Shown: piece by piece, positions 16,049-25,487 of the stretch | Position numbering within the stretch: the first letter of the stretch is position 1 | Layout of the letters: every line of letters begins with the position of its first letter | NCBI GenBank assembly: GCA_947497185.1 | Contig: CANMFL010000001.1 | Coordinates: forward strand, 496,001-560,000 | DNA from: an uncultured Paracoccaceae bacterium | Lineage (GTDB): Bacteria > Pseudomonadota > Alphaproteobacteria > Rhodobacterales > Rhodobacteraceae | Reading direction: 5' to 3' | DNA length: 64,000 bases | Made by a program: the position numbers and the translations under genes | Notes under the pieces: generated by a model | The model's database searches: none | Told to the model about the DNA's origin: nothing | The model's input: only the letters and a program-made list of their open reading frames with translations

Positions 16049-17269
16049 ATGACCGACGCAACACCCCTTCCCCACGGCTACGGCCCAGACCTGAATGCCT
16101 TTGATTGGGAAGACGCGCTGCGCCTTGAGGATATGTTGTCTGAAGACGAACGGATGTTGCGCGATGCGGCCCGTACTTTTGCCCAAGATGTGTTGCAGCC
16201 CAAGGTGATTGAGGCCTACCGCGACGAGGCCACGGACCCTGCGATTTTCAAGCAAATGGGCGATGCCGGCCTGTTGGGGGCGACGATCCCCGAGGAATAC
16301 GGCGGCTTGGGCGCGAATTATGTGACATACGGATTAATCGCCCGCGAGATTGAGCGCGTGGACAGCGGCTATCGGTCGATGATGTCGGTGCAATCGTCGC
16401 TCGTGATGTATCCTATTCAGGCTTATGGGTCTGAGGAGCAACGCCAGAAATATCTGCCCGGTTTGGCGGCTGGTACATTGATTGGCTGCTTTGGATTAAC
16501 AGAGCCGGATGCGGGGTCTGATCCTGCGGGAATGAAGACCACGGCCAAGAAAACCGCAGACGGCTATGTGCTGAACGGGTCCAAGATGTGGATCTCCAAC
16601 GCGCCGATTGCGGACGTCTTTGTTGTCTGGGCGAAATCCGAAGACCACGGCGGCAAAATCCGAGGATTCGTGCTGGAAAAGGGCATGGAAGGACTGACGG
16701 CTCCCAAGATCGGCGGAAAACTGTCGCTGCGCGCCTCGATCACGGGCGAAATTGTGATGAAAGATGTGGCGGTGTCCGAAGATGCGTTGCTGCCGGGCGT
16801 GCAGGGGCTGAAAGGCCCGTTTGGCTGTTTGAACCGTGCGCGTTACGGGATTGCGTGGGGCGTCATGGGCGCGGCTGAATTCTGTTGGCATGCGTCGCGC
16901 CAATATGGGCTGGACCGTAAGCAATTTAACAAACCGCTGGCGCAGACGCAGCTATTCCAGAAAAAACTCGCCGACATGCAGACGGAAATTTCGCTGGGAT
17001 TACAAGGCGCTTTGCAACTTGGTCGCCTGATGGACATGGGCAAAGCCGCCCCTGAGATGATCAGCCTGATGAAGCGCAACAACTGTGGCAAGGCGTTGGA
17101 TATTGCGCGGATGTCGCGAGATATGCACGGCGGCAATGGCATCTCTGACGAGTTCCAAATCATGCGCCATATGGTTAATCTTGAAACGGTGAATACATAT
17201 GAAGGCACGCATGATGTGCATGCTTTGATCTTGGGACGGGCGCAAACCGGACTGCAGGCATTCTTTTGA
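16049..17269 (+). CDS. gcdH: Glutaryl-CoA dehydrogenase
   Basis: An FAD enzyme that oxidises and decarboxylates glutaryl-CoA to crotonyl-CoA in lysine, tryptophan and hydroxylysine breakdown. The 406-residue protein has the acyl-CoA dehydrogenase N-terminal helical, middle beta and C-terminal helical domains, with signature [16 protein letters not shown] near residue 150. The catalytic base is E385 in [17 protein letters not shown], a stretch typical of the glutaryl-CoA subgroup. ATG 16049 follows ACGAGGAG at 16035-16042. The longer frame to 16022 has no support. The gene is alone on its strand apart from the uncharacterised gene 89 bases downstream. Confidence 0.94.
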   Translation: MTDATPLPHGYGPDLNAFDWEDALRLEDMLSEDERMLRDAARTFAQDVLQPKVIEAYRDEATDPAIFKQMGDAGLLGATIPEEYGGLGANYVTYGLIAREIERVDSGYRSMMSVQSSLVMYPIQAYGSEEQRQKYLPGLAAGTLIGCFGLTEPDAGSDPAGMKTTAKKTADGYVLNGSKMWISNAPIADVFVVWAKSEDHGGKIRGFVLEKGMEGLTAPKIGGKLSLRASITGEIVMKDVAVSEDALLPGVQGLKGPFGCLNRARYGIAWGVMGAAEFCWHASRQYGLDRKQFNKPLAQTQLFQKKLADMQTEISLGLQGALQLGRLMDMGKAAPEMISLMKRNNCGKALDIARMSRDMHGGNGISDEFQIMRHMVNLETVNTYEGTHDVHALILGRAQTGLQAFF

Positions 17270-17358
17270 TTGGGAATGACCGCAAAAGAGGCGCAGGACC
17301 TGCCCAATTTCGCCGCATTGGCGTATGAGTAAGGTAAGACCCGCTGCTGGAGGCATGA

Positions 17359-18321
17359 GTGACCAAAGATACGCGAATTGACATCGATTCTGACCTTGCT
17401 GGCCTTGCTGGCGATGCGTGGTTTGCGCAACTCGAAGAGGTGTCCGAAGATTTAGGATACTTTGAGCGCTTAGAGAAACATGCCGCCGCGTTTATTGATG
17501 CGGGCACCAAGCTGCTGGTCACGTTCGAAAATGCGGACACGATTCAGACGCAAGACCCTGACGCAGAGCCTTTTGGATTTCACTTTGTGCGCCAAGAGGG
17601 CTGGTCGCATTTGGGCATCTATTCCCAATCACCAAGCTGGTATCGCGAAGAACGGGTGTACCGGTATTTCGACCGCTTGATTGACGACGGGTTCTTTGAA
17701 GACTTTGATGACGTGCTCTTTTATGGCGCTGATTCAGGGGCTTATGCGGCGACAGCCTATAGTGTTGCAGCCCCCGGATGTCGGGTGTTGGCATTGCGTC
17801 CGCAGGCGACGCTTGACCCGCGGATTGCCGGATTTGACCATCGGTATCGCGACCAACGGATCAAGGATTTTTCCAGCCGTTATGGCTACGGCCCTGATAT
17901 GATTGACGCAACTGAACGTGCATATATCGCGTTTGATCCGCATCAGTTGATGGATGCGGTTCATGCAGCCCTTTATACCAAGCCTAACATGACGGCGCTG
18001 CGGTGTCATGGGCTTGGGCCACGGCTGTCACGCGCGTTGGAAGGTCTCGAAATTTTGGATGTGATGGTGCATGACGCGATGAACGGATCGCTGACGGCCC
18101 CGAGCTTTGGCAAGCTGCTACGCGCCCGCCGGACCTATGCCCCCTACCTGCGCAATCTGTTCAACCAGACGATGAAACGTGACCGGATGGATTTGGCTGT
18201 GAATGTCTGCGCCCATGCGATGCGCGTCGGGCACACCCGCTATTTCGCAGAGCAGTTTGATGCGTTGACCGCGCAGGGCTACCACCCGTACCGCCCCGTC
18301 AAAATAAAGGCGGCCGAATAA
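17359..18321 (+). CDS. Uncharacterised alpha/beta-hydrolase-like protein
   Basis: A 320-residue soluble protein that I cannot assign to a characterised family. A central stretch from about residue 118 (DVLFYGADSGAYAATAYSVAAPG) resembles a strand, nucleophile elbow and helix of alpha/beta hydrolases, with S126 as a possible nucleophile, although it is not a strict G-x-S-x-G. The next segment, VLALRPQATLDPR, also fits that fold. The N-terminus is acidic and helical, and the C-terminal 100 residues are helical and basic. Translation probably starts at GTG 17359, five bases after GGAGG (17349-17353). An ATG at 17355 is too close to that site and reaches a stop after eight codons. The stop codon lies within a terminator-like hairpin. 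Confidence 0.8.
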   Translation: MTKDTRIDIDSDLAGLAGDAWFAQLEEVSEDLGYFERLEKHAAAFIDAGTKLLVTFENADTIQTQDPDAEPFGFHFVRQEGWSHLGIYSQSPSWYREERVYRYFDRLIDDGFFEDFDDVLFYGADSGAYAATAYSVAAPGCRVLALRPQATLDPRIAGFDHRYRDQRIKDFSSRYGYGPDMIDATERAYIAFDPHQLMDAVHAALYTKPNMTALRCHGLGPRLSRALEGLEILDVMVHDAMNGSLTAPSFGKLLRARRTYAPYLRNLFNQTMKRDRMDLAVNVCAHAMRVGHTRYFAEQFDALTAQGYHPYRPVKIKAAE

Positions 18322-18331
18322 CGACCGCCTT
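18307..18331. terminator. Terminator-like hairpin over the stop codon
   Basis: A 7-bp stem AAGGCGG / CCGCCTT with an 11-base loop, followed by TCTTG on the plus strand. It overlaps the stop codon at 18321 and lies between convergent genes. Confidence 0.6.
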
Positions 18332-18356
18332 CTTGTAGGTGCTGAAATAGTGCATC

Positions 18357-18980
18357 TTAAAATGTGGCGGGTTCAATCGCCACTGGTATGTTCATCCCCG
18401 TTTCAGCAATCGAAGAGCTGCTGGAAAGGATGTAAGCCGTGTCGAGCGCTGGCAAATATGCGTAGAGCAACGACGCGCCGTAGTCATCGTTCGGCCAGCG
18501 ATATTCAACAACCGCATGGATCGTCTCGTAATCGCACCCCGAAATGCGGGTGAGTGGCGCGTCCAAAAAGAACACGTCGTAGAGTTCTGACCGTTTGACC
18601 CCATCAGGGAAAATATTCGTCGTGTTGCCCGACCAGAAAGTCCCCACCGCTGGTGCGGGCAACGCGGATGATGCTTCGTCAAATACGATCTCAAGACGCG
18701 ACGCATCTTCGGGTTGTGCGGCACGCAGCGTGACTTCTTCCGTGAAGTAGAGCCCGTGCTGCCCCGTAAATTTGATCGTCAGATCTTCTGCGGCGTAGGA
18801 TTCTGTCACCTCGACCAGACCTGTTTGCGTCCTGCGCATCGCTACCGACGACTGGTTTTCGAAGGTGACAATGATTCCGCGCCGCATGTCTTCTTCATTG
18901 AGACATGCAGCAGCAGCACCGTTTACACCGACAGCCATCGCCAACGCGGCCCCCACCGCGCAAGTGATCGTATTGAACAT
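18357..18980 (-). CDS. Exported protein of unknown function
   Basis: A 207-residue protein with a clear Sec signal peptide (hydrophobic core about 8-22, Ala-x-Ala cleavage near NGAAAAC). The cysteine right after the Ala run (residue 26) does not sit in a convincing lipobox. The mature part is beta-strand rich with polar and acidic residues. It contains two cysteines, C26 and another in ISGCDYETIH around residue 148, that could form a periplasmic disulfide. No domain is recognised. It is transcribed alone; 359 bases of apparently non-coding sequence lie upstream. Confidence 0.8.
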   Translation of the reverse strand: MFNTITCAVGAALAMAVGVNGAAAACLNEEDMRRGIIVTFENQSSVAMRRTQTGLVEVTESYAAEDLTIKFTGQHGLYFTEEVTLRAAQPEDASRLEIVFDEASSALPAPAVGTFWSGNTTNIFPDGVKRSELYDVFFLDAPLTRISGCDYETIHAVVEYRWPNDDYGASLLYAYLPALDTAYILSSSSSIAETGMNIPVAIEPATF

Positions 18981-19339
18981 CTATGCCCCCTAAATTTGAG
19001 CCAAGATCACCGTCACACAATTGCCATATCCTGCCAATAGGTAGCTGGCCCGAGAACAGTCCTTGTCGGATTTGGCAACAATCGCTGGGAATGGTTTCGA
19101 TGTGGTAAATGGGTTTAGGTTGTGGAGTTGGTGAGGGGTTCAGGCCGCATTTCAGCATATAAATAAGGACTTATGCGAAACGGACGGCACTGACGAAAAG
19201 GGGAACCACTGGTCCCCTACTTTGAATACCTCAACCCTTGCTTGCAGACACACAGCGACACCCGCAATCGCTGATCTCGCAACAGTTGCCTTATTATGGG
19301 CACAATTGGGCGACTTGCAGAGACAGGGTGCTGCTCAGC
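18981..19339. other. Intergenic region without a recognisable gene
   Basis: About 360 bases between two minus-strand genes. The only structured element I see is a terminator-like hairpin at 19196-19218. Short frames here have no start signals or coding character. The part next to 18980 should carry the promoter of the exported protein gene. Confidence 0.6.
19196..19218 (-). terminator. Intrinsic terminator, minus strand
   Basis: Read on the minus strand, AGGGGACC pairs with GGTTCCCCT (one bulged base, 3-base loop) and is followed by TTT. It lies about 120 bases beyond the end of the small membrane protein gene that ends at 19340. Confidence 0.65.
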
Positions 19340-19609
19340 TTAGGATTGTTTGCTTTGCACAACCGCTAGGATTCGCGTTGCGAAATAGCCCAGCAACAGG
19401 CCGACGCTCAGCCCGATGGCGTTGCCGCTGTCGAAGATCGACGCCACAAAAGCCGCAATCAGCATCGCGATCAGCAGTGTGATGGCGCGGTGTTCCGACC
19501 CGTCGATTGGGATGACTTTGCGCAGGCGTGCTGTGACGGGTTTGCCGATTGCTGTTTCCAGCTGTGGCACCAGAAATCCGGCGATGGCTGCAATAATGAA
19601 TCCGAACAT
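19340..19609 (-). CDS. Small membrane protein upstream of pyrC
   Basis: An 89-residue protein with hydrophobic segments at about residues 2-14, 42-56 and 62-80. The first is weak, so two or three membrane passes are possible. The loop between them is basic then acidic (VTARLRKVIPIDGSEHRA). ATG 19609 is preceded by AAGGGA at a good distance. The frame is open much further upstream, across the divergent promoter and into pyrC, but only this part has coding character. Similar small proteins are found beside pyrC in related bacteria as far as I recall; no function is known. Confidence 0.75.
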   Translation of the reverse strand: MFGFIIAAIAGFLVPQLETAIGKPVTARLRKVIPIDGSEHRAITLLIAMLIAAFVASIFDSGNAIGLSVGLLLGYFATRILAVVQSKQS

Positions 19610-19706
19610 TTGATATCCCTTACGTGATGTACACTTCAATACGCCGAGCCTACGGCCGCGATCAACCAACATTGTGATCTTTGCATGATCGGTGTAATCG
19701 AAAGTT

Positions 19707-20759
19707 ATGAAAGATAAAGCGATCACCGAACTCACCATCCGGCGCCCGGATGACTGGCATTTACACCTGCGTGACGGGGCGATGCTGCAAGCTGTTTTGC
19801 CAGAAACCGCGCGGCATTTTGCCCGTGCGATTGTCATGCCGAACCTTGTGCCGCCTGTTGTCACCGCTGAACAAGCGCGTGGGTATCGCAACCGGATCAT
19901 GGCCGCCCTGCCCGCTGGCATGACCTTTGATCCGCTGATGACATTATATCTGACCGAAGATACCGACCCCGACGATGTGGCTGCGGCTTTTGCCGATGGC
20001 ACGGCGCGTGCGGTCAAGTTGTATCCGGCGGGTGCGACGACAAATTCGGCGTCTGGCGTTGCCGATTTCGACAAGGTGCGTCCAGTGTTGGCGAAGATGG
20101 CTGAAATCGGGATGCCGCTGTGTGTGCACGGCGAAGTCACCGACCACAGCATCGACATTTTTGACCGTGAGGCCGTGTTTATCGACAAGGTGCTCAAACC
20201 GATCCGCAAGAAAAACCAAGATCTGAAGATCGTGATGGAGCACGTCACGACCCAAGACGCGGTAGATTATGTGCGTGACAATACCAAGAACCTTGCCGCG
20301 ACGATCACCACCCATCACTTGATCATTAACCGGAACCACATTCTGGCTGGCGGGATTAAACCGCACTTCTACTGCCTGCCCGTGGCGAAGCGCGAAACCC
20401 ATCGTGTGGCGCTGGTTCAGGCCGCTGTGTCCGGCGACAAACGGTTTTTCCTTGGCACCGACAGCGCGCCACATATTGATCCGCTGAAACTGCAAGAATG
20501 CGGCTGTGCGGGGATTTTTACCGCCCCTAACACGATGTCCTGCCTTGCCGAAGTATTCGAGGCCGCAGGTGCATTAACCAAGCTAGAGGCGTTCACATCG
20601 CTGAACGGTCCCCGCTTTTACGGGCTGCCAGAAAACACCGAAACCATCACACTGACCAAGGGCGATCCTGTCGCTTATCCGTCGCATATCGCGACAGACG
20701 ACGGGCCAGTCACGGTTTTTGACCCCGGCTTTCCTTTGCATTGGAACGTCTCGGTCTAG
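19707..20759 (+). CDS. pyrC: Dihydroorotase (class II, E. coli type)
   Basis: Cyclises N-carbamoyl-aspartate to dihydroorotate, the third step of pyrimidine synthesis. The 350-residue protein has the zinc ligands H-x-H in DDWHLHLRD (about residues 18-20), the carboxylated lysine in [12 protein letters not shown] (about 104), H in CVHGEVTD, H in TTHHL and the catalytic D in GTDSAPH. Together these define the short, independently active class II enzyme. Translation starts at ATG 19707. It is followed after 68 bases by pyrE, with one copy of a palindromic repeat in the gap. Confidence 0.97.
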   Translation: MKDKAITELTIRRPDDWHLHLRDGAMLQAVLPETARHFARAIVMPNLVPPVVTAEQARGYRNRIMAALPAGMTFDPLMTLYLTEDTDPDDVAAAFADGTARAVKLYPAGATTNSASGVADFDKVRPVLAKMAEIGMPLCVHGEVTDHSIDIFDREAVFIDKVLKPIRKKNQDLKIVMEHVTTQDAVDYVRDNTKNLAATITTHHLIINRNHILAGGIKPHFYCLPVAKRETHRVALVQAAVSGDKRFFLGTDSAPHIDPLKLQECGCAGIFTAPNTMSCLAEVFEAAGALTKLEAFTSLNGPRFYGLPENTETITLTKGDPVAYPSHIATDDGPVTVFDPGFPLHWNVSV

Positions 20760-20762
20760 CAC

Positions 20763-20782
20763 CGATTTTTCTAGAAAAATCG
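20763..20782. repeat. Single palindrome, half of the double-palindrome family
   Basis: A perfect 20-bp palindrome, CGATTTTTCT joined to AGAAAAATCG. It matches one of the two palindromes of the repeats at 11554, 30550 and 41286, starts three bases after the pyrC stop, and lacks the GAATTTTC partner. Confidence 0.8.
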
Positions 20783-20827
20783 CGGCCCACGCGGCTGCGG
20801 TGCATGAAGCAACAAGATGAGACAAAC

Positions 20828-21505
20828 ATGATCCCAACTTCATATCCGCCCAAAGAAGAAATCGCCCGCCTGACTGCGAGCATGTTGATTGAGATCGGCG
20901 CGATTGATTTCAACGCAAAAGAACCGTTCACCCATGCGTCTGGCAAACAGGCACCAACTTATGTGGATTGCCGCAAGCTGATTTCGTTTCCACGGATCCG
21001 CGCCACTTTGATGGACTTCTTGTCGGTGACGATCATGCGCGAAGCCGGATTCGAGCAGTTCGACAACATCGCAGGCGGCGAAACGGCGGGGATTCCTTTC
21101 GCGGCGCTGGTGGCGGAACGTATGGCGTTGCCAATGACTTACGTGCGCAAAAAGCCCAAAGGATACGGTCGCAACGCCCGCATCGAAGGTGTCATGTCTG
21201 AGGGCCAGCGCGTGCTACTGGTCGAAGATTTGACCACCGACGGCGGATCGAAACTGTCGTTTGTGGATGCGATACGCGACACGGGTGCGTCCTGTTCGGC
21301 CACGGCTGTGATTTTCTACTACGGCATCTTTGACGGCGTGGAAAAAACGCTGGGCGATCATGGCGTGCAACTGCTGCACCTGTGCACATGGTGGGACGTT
21401 TTGGCCGAAGCCAAGCGCAGCAACGCCTTTGACGCGGCGACATTGACCGAAGTGAACGCGTATTTACACGACCCTGACGCATGGTCCGCTGCCCGCGCCA
21501 CTTAA
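20828..21505 (+). CDS. pyrE: Orotate phosphoribosyltransferase
   Basis: Joins orotate to phosphoribosyl pyrophosphate to make orotidine monophosphate. The 225-residue protein has the family lysines in [19 protein letters not shown] and the PRPP-binding loop [14 protein letters not shown]. The C-terminus is longer than in E. coli PyrE, as in related alphaproteobacteria. ATG 20828 begins the conserved [14 protein letters not shown] start. An in-frame ATG at 20804 is an alternative that would add eight residues. Neither has a strong Shine-Dalgarno. Confidence 0.96.
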   Translation: MIPTSYPPKEEIARLTASMLIEIGAIDFNAKEPFTHASGKQAPTYVDCRKLISFPRIRATLMDFLSVTIMREAGFEQFDNIAGGETAGIPFAALVAERMALPMTYVRKKPKGYGRNARIEGVMSEGQRVLLVEDLTTDGGSKLSFVDAIRDTGASCSATAVIFYYGIFDGVEKTLGDHGVQLLHLCTWWDVLAEAKRSNAFDAATLTEVNAYLHDPDAWSAARAT

Positions 21506-21508
21506 AAC

Positions 21509-21662
21509 TTATCCCCAAGCCTGTGGGTCAATTCCGTTCGGAATCGGTTAACAGGCTTGGATGCGCCCACGTTTTAGTGGGTAGCTGACAGGCCCACACA
21601 AGCTGTGGTACAAAGCCGTGACAGCGCGACTTATACACAATGTTGTCCCCGTGTTATCCACC
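21509..21662. promoter_or_regulatory. Cluster of DnaA-box-like motifs upstream of dnaB
   Basis: The 225-base gap between pyrE and dnaB holds TTATCCCCA (21509-21517), TTATACACA (21631-21639) and TTATCCACC (21654-21662). The second matches the DnaA box consensus TTATNCACA exactly; the others differ by one base. It may be a DnaA-controlled promoter for dnaB. No AT-rich unwinding region was seen, so an origin is not claimed. Confidence 0.4.
21517..21558. other. Nested inverted repeat after pyrE
   Basis: Outer arms AAGCCTGT and ACAGGCTT (8 bp) enclose a second perfect stem, ATTCCG-TT-CGGAAT. It lies 11 bases after the pyrE stop and could be a terminator or a protein-binding structure; there is no T-run. 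Confidence 0.5.
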
Positions 21663-21730
21663 GACATTTGCAGATGGCGCAAATCACGCGCCCACGGTAG
21701 GAGGAATGCGGGAACCAAAAGGGGTGAGTG

Positions 21731-23227
21731 ATGAACGAGATTGCGACATTTAACGCAACCGGAACCGACGTCGAAACGACCAATCAGATGCCACATTCCA
21801 TCGAGGCTGAACAACAGCTTCTGGGTGCGATTCTGACCAACAACGACGTGTTTGACCGCGTGGCTTCTATCGTTGGGCCGGACCATTTTTACGACCCCGT
21901 GCATGCGCGAATATTTGAAGTTGCGTCCTCGCGCATTGCCAAAAACGCGCTGGCGTCGCCTGTCACGCTCAAGACGTTTCTTGAGGACGACGAAGGTCTC
22001 AAAGAACTCGGTGGGCCAGCCTATTTGGCGCGTCTTGCGGGGGCTGCGATTTCTGCATTTGCGGCGGCTGATTACGCCCAGATGATCTATGATTTGTCGG
22101 TGCGACGCGAGTTGATCACCGTGGGTCAGGCGATTGCCGAAAAGGCCGCCAAGGTCGACGTGAAAAGCGAGCCGCGCGAGCAGATTGTCGAGGCGGAACA
22201 AGAGCTTTACCGCCTTGCCGAGCAAGGTACATCGGAAAGCGGTTTCCAGAGTTTCCTAAAGGCCGTGACCCAAGCCGTGAACCTTGCCAACACCGCCTAC
22301 CAGCGGGACGGTGATTTGTCCGGTGTCTCTACTGGCTTGATTGATATGGATAAAAAGCTAGGCGGCTTGCATAAGTCCGACCTGTTGATCCTTGCTGGTC
22401 GTCCATCGATGGGGAAAACATCGCTGGCCACCAACATCGCGTATAACGTCGCCAAGGCCTATAAAAAGGGTATTCTGCACGACGGAACCGAGGGCGCTGT
22501 GAACGGCGGCGTTGTTGGGTTCTACTCACTCGAAATGTCTGCCGATCAGTTGGCCGCGCGTATTCTGTCCGAAGCGTCAGAGGTGCCATCCGAACAAATT
22601 CGTCGTGGTGACATGACCGAAGCGGAATTCCGGCGTTTTGTTGAAGCTGCCAAGCAGCTTGAAAGCTGTCCGTTGTTCATTGACGACACGCCTGCCCTGC
22701 CGATTTCGCAGCTGGCCGCCCGTGCGCGACGCTTGAAACGGACGCATGGTCTGGACGTTTTGATTATCGACTATTTGCAGCTTGTGCGCGGCACGGGTCG
22801 GTCGGAAAACCGCGTGAACGAGATTTCCGAGATCACGATGGGGATGAAAGCGATTGCCAAGGAGTTGCAAATTCCTGTGATTGCTTTGTCCCAGTTGTCG
22901 CGTCAGGTGGAAAACCGCGAAGATAAGCGCCCGCAGCTGTCGGATTTGCGTGAATCGGGGTCGATTGAGCAAGATGCGGACGTCGTGATGTTTGTGTACC
23001 GCGAAGAATATTACGTGGAACGCGAAAAACCGGGCGATCACGAGATGGAAAAAATGGCCGCCTGGCAGGAACGTATGGAAAACCTGCACGGCAAAGCCGA
23101 AGTTGTGATCGGCAAACAGCGTCACGGACCGATTGGGACGGTTGAGCTGTCGTTCGAGGGACAATTCACGCGCTTTGGCAACCTTGTGCAGCCTTGGCAG
23201 AACCCGAACCAAAGCGAAGAATATTAA
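21731..23227 (+). CDS. dnaB: Replicative DNA helicase DnaB
   Basis: The ring helicase that unwinds DNA at the replication fork. The 498-residue protein has the N-terminal primase-interacting domain (about 20-120), a linker, and the RecA-like domain from about 195. The latter has Walker A GRPSMGKTS, Walker B LIIDYLQL, the ALSQLSRQVE motif and the RESGSIEQDAD motif. A modest insertion around GILHDGTEGAVNGG sits just after Walker A, as is usual in alphaproteobacteria. No intein is present. ATG 21731 lies six bases after AGGGGTG; the GTG at 21728 is an alternative. Confidence 0.97.
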   Translation: MNEIATFNATGTDVETTNQMPHSIEAEQQLLGAILTNNDVFDRVASIVGPDHFYDPVHARIFEVASSRIAKNALASPVTLKTFLEDDEGLKELGGPAYLARLAGAAISAFAAADYAQMIYDLSVRRELITVGQAIAEKAAKVDVKSEPREQIVEAEQELYRLAEQGTSESGFQSFLKAVTQAVNLANTAYQRDGDLSGVSTGLIDMDKKLGGLHKSDLLILAGRPSMGKTSLATNIAYNVAKAYKKGILHDGTEGAVNGGVVGFYSLEMSADQLAARILSEASEVPSEQIRRGDMTEAEFRRFVEAAKQLESCPLFIDDTPALPISQLAARARRLKRTHGLDVLIIDYLQLVRGTGRSENRVNEISEITMGMKAIAKELQIPVIALSQLSRQVENREDKRPQLSDLRESGSIEQDADVVMFVYREEYYVEREKPGDHEMEKMAAWQERMENLHGKAEVVIGKQRHGPIGTVELSFEGQFTRFGNLVQPWQNPNQSEEY

Positions 23228-23235
23228 ATTATTTA

Positions 23236-23265
23236 GTTGCGCCCCTGCTTACCGTGGGGCGCAAC
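23236..23265. terminator. Bidirectional terminator after dnaB
   Basis: A perfect 10-bp stem GTTGCGCCCC / GGGGCGCAAC with a 10-base loop, between the convergent dnaB and DUF2189 genes. Confidence 0.8.
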
Positions 23266-23266
23266 G

Positions 23267-24064
23267 TTATGACATTTCGGCAATCAAATCCGGTGCTGGT
23301 GATGTGACACGTTGGTAAAGATGCCAGCTTGCGTGGCCCAAAATTGGCATCGCGATAAAGAGGCCGAGGAAAAAAGGGATCATCGCGATCAACGTGATAA
23401 TTCCGATGCAAATTCCCCAGAGTAAATAGGTTAATGGACACGCTGCCACCGCTCCGATTGAGGTGATGATGGCGGTGACAAAATCGACGTCGCGGTCCAG
23501 GAGCATTGGCATGCCTAGCACGCTCATCCCGAAGACGATTAACGCGAAAACGCTGCCGACAGCCGTGCCGAAGCCGAGCATCATAAGGCCGTTGGGACTG
23601 AGGAACACGTCGAATGTGGATAGGACGTTGGTCATCGGTGACAGGCCGAGGAACAGCGCAAATATCATGTGACCGAGGAAGAACCAGAACAGGAAAATCA
23701 CCACGATGATCGCAGCGAGCCACGGCAATTGCCCGCCACGTTGTGCCCAGACGGTTGCAACCACGTCTTTGAAACGGGCTTGTCCGGTCGTGTGTAATTC
23801 GCGGCTGGTCTCGTAAAAACCGAGTGCTGCGAGGCTGCCGATTAGCGGATAGCCCATGACCGCCAAGATTAACCAATATGTCGTGCCCGTGAGCACCGTG
23901 ATCCCGGCCATGATCATCCCTGCGAGCACAAAGAAGCTGGCAAAGAAAACGGCGAGTCCAGGAGCCGCCTTAAAATCCTGCACCCCGTGTTTCAGGCTAG
24001 CGGTCAGATCGGCAAGTGTGAGCGTGCGCACCTGTGGCGCGCCGTGAGGGCGTGTCATTGTCAT
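23267..24064 (-). CDS. DUF2189 family integral membrane protein
   Basis: A 265-residue inner membrane protein with about six hydrophobic segments (near 40-75, 80-100, 120-145, 165-190, 200-225 and 225-245). The N-terminal RTLTLADLTASLKHGVQDFKAAP opening and the loop GFYETSRELHTTGQ are typical of DUF2189. The function is unknown. The start is one of the two ATGs in ATGACAATGACA at 24064 and 24058. The frame extends upstream to 24316, into the region antisense to the next gene, but that part is not plausible coding sequence. It is divergent from the membrane protein gene at 24174. Confidence 0.87.
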   Translation of the reverse strand: MTMTRPHGAPQVRTLTLADLTASLKHGVQDFKAAPGLAVFFASFFVLAGMIMAGITVLTGTTYWLILAVMGYPLIGSLAALGFYETSRELHTTGQARFKDVVATVWAQRGGQLPWLAAIIVVIFLFWFFLGHMIFALFLGLSPMTNVLSTFDVFLSPNGLMMLGFGTAVGSVFALIVFGMSVLGMPMLLDRDVDFVTAIITSIGAVAACPLTYLLWGICIGIITLIAMIPFFLGLFIAMPILGHASWHLYQRVTSPAPDLIAEMS

Positions 24065-24173
24065 AGCTTTACTATGCCGCCTCTTAAAAAAATGTAAACG
24101 ACAGCGGTGGTGTGATTTGTTTTTTGGCCGCGCGGACCCTATCTTTATGCGAACGTCATAAGGGGCAATTTTC

Positions 24174-25487
24174 ATGGCCAAAGACTCCGATCCCGCGCAA
24201 CTAAGCCGCACGCAGGCCCACGCATTACGCCATGCCAACGAGTTAGAAGGCCATTTGACATGGTTGGACGGGATCACGGGCACCGCCTTGGGCGTGTTGG
24301 CCGTGGCGTCTGGCATTTACACTTATTTAGGGGTTTCATCGTTATTAGATGACAACGGGGCGCTAAGTTTCATCGCTGCGATGGCCTATTCGGTGGCCGT
24401 TTCAGTCGCGATCTTTGTGTTCTGGTCGTATCTTTTGCGGTTGCTGCCCGCCGTGCGCACGGTCGGGTCGCGGATCGGATTGTTCTTGTCGATGTGTTTG
24501 GGATCATTGGCAATTATCGCGATGTCGTCATGGTTAAACGCCGCTGCTTTGGCGGGGGCTGCCGCGGTTGAGCAGCATTTGGCGACGACTGTGCAGGACT
24601 ATCAAGCCGCTCTTGAGCGCGCGAATACGATTGCCGTGTCGGCCCAAGGATTGCAGCGCGATGTGGCGCGTGTGCGGCAAGGCTTTGACGATTTGAGCGA
24701 GCAAGAAGCGACGGGAAATCTGTCGGGGATCGCAGGCCAAGGTGCTGTGTTTCGGTTGTTGCAACAAAAGTCGGGCGAATTGGCCGGATTAGAGACCCAG
24801 ATCGCGTCGCAGCAGCCGTTTGTCGATGCGGCTTTTGCTGAGGGGAACGCAATTCTGTCGCGGATGCGGGCCTTAACGGTTGAAGCGGGACCGGTTGAGC
24901 CGCGCTCGGTTTTGTTCTCGGAAGAGGCCGTGCGTTTGGCGAATATTATTACGCAGTTGCGGCAATTGTCCGTGGCCCCCTTAGTCGTGCGCGCCGCGCA
25001 GGATTTGTCGGCGTCAGTTGTCACGCCGCAGTTGCGATCCACGTCGAATGAAACGCGGCAGGATCAGGCCGCGACGATTGATTCTGTCTTGACTGTATTG
25101 GGCCAACGCGCGGAAACGTTGCGCATCGCCGCAGAGGCCGTCAGCAGCATGACCCCGCCGTCTGACACCGTTTACACGCCGATTTCCACGGCGGACGCGG
25201 TGATCAAATATGCGGGTAATTTCATCCCAAGCTGGGCCGGTGCCATCGCGATTGACCTGCTGCCCGCCGTGTTGGTGTTAATCATGACCGTGACGCAAGC
25301 CGCCATTCGCGCGGGCCGCGACGGATCGACCACCGAAGACATGATGACGTTGGCCGATTTGCGGGCCGCGATGATCGCCTTGAAAGAGGTTGAAGGGCAT
25401 TTGCACGTTCAAGCCCCCGAACCGATTGCAGAACCGCATCCCGTGATTGGCCCGCAGCCCGTGCAGATGACAAAGCCTGCTGAATGA
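24174..25487 (+). CDS. Multi-pass membrane protein with a long periplasmic coiled-coil region
   Basis: A 437-residue protein I do not recognise. Hydrophobic segments lie at about residues 37-55, 65-90 and 100-125, then about 215 residues of polar, Gln/Ala/Glu-rich helical sequence with coiled-coil character, then a fourth hydrophobic segment at about 340-365. A short cytoplasmic tail follows, rich in Pro and His at its end (EPIAEPHPVIGPQPVQ). With an odd number of passes before it, the helical region should face the periplasm. The stop overlaps the start of the ClpP-like gene (ATGA), so the two are translated together and are probably partners. Confidence 0.8.
   Translation: MAKDSDPAQLSRTQAHALRHANELEGHLTWLDGITGTALGVLAVASGIYTYLGVSSLLDDNGALSFIAAMAYSVAVSVAIFVFWSYLLRLLPAVRTVGSRIGLFLSMCLGSLAIIAMSSWLNAAALAGAAAVEQHLATTVQDYQAALERANTIAVSAQGLQRDVARVRQGFDDLSEQEATGNLSGIAGQGAVFRLLQQKSGELAGLETQIASQQPFVDAAFAEGNAILSRMRALTVEAGPVEPRSVLFSEEAVRLANIITQLRQLSVAPLVVRAAQDLSASVVTPQLRSTSNETRQDQAATIDSVLTVLGQRAETLRIAAEAVSSMTPPSDTVYTPISTADAVIKYAGNFIPSWAGAIAIDLLPAVLVLIMTVTQAAIRAGRDGSTTEDMMTLADLRAAMIALKEVEGHLHVQAPEPIAEPHPVIGPQPVQMTKPAE

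Noticed and set aside
17355..17381. ATG 17355 as the start of the hydrolase-like gene
   Set aside because: It reaches a stop after eight codons and is only one base from the Shine-Dalgarno; GTG 17359 is in the conserved frame with proper spacing.
21506..21730. Replication origin upstream of dnaB
   Set aside because: There are only three DnaA-box-like motifs and no AT-rich unwinding region or origin-associated genes such as dnaA or parAB.
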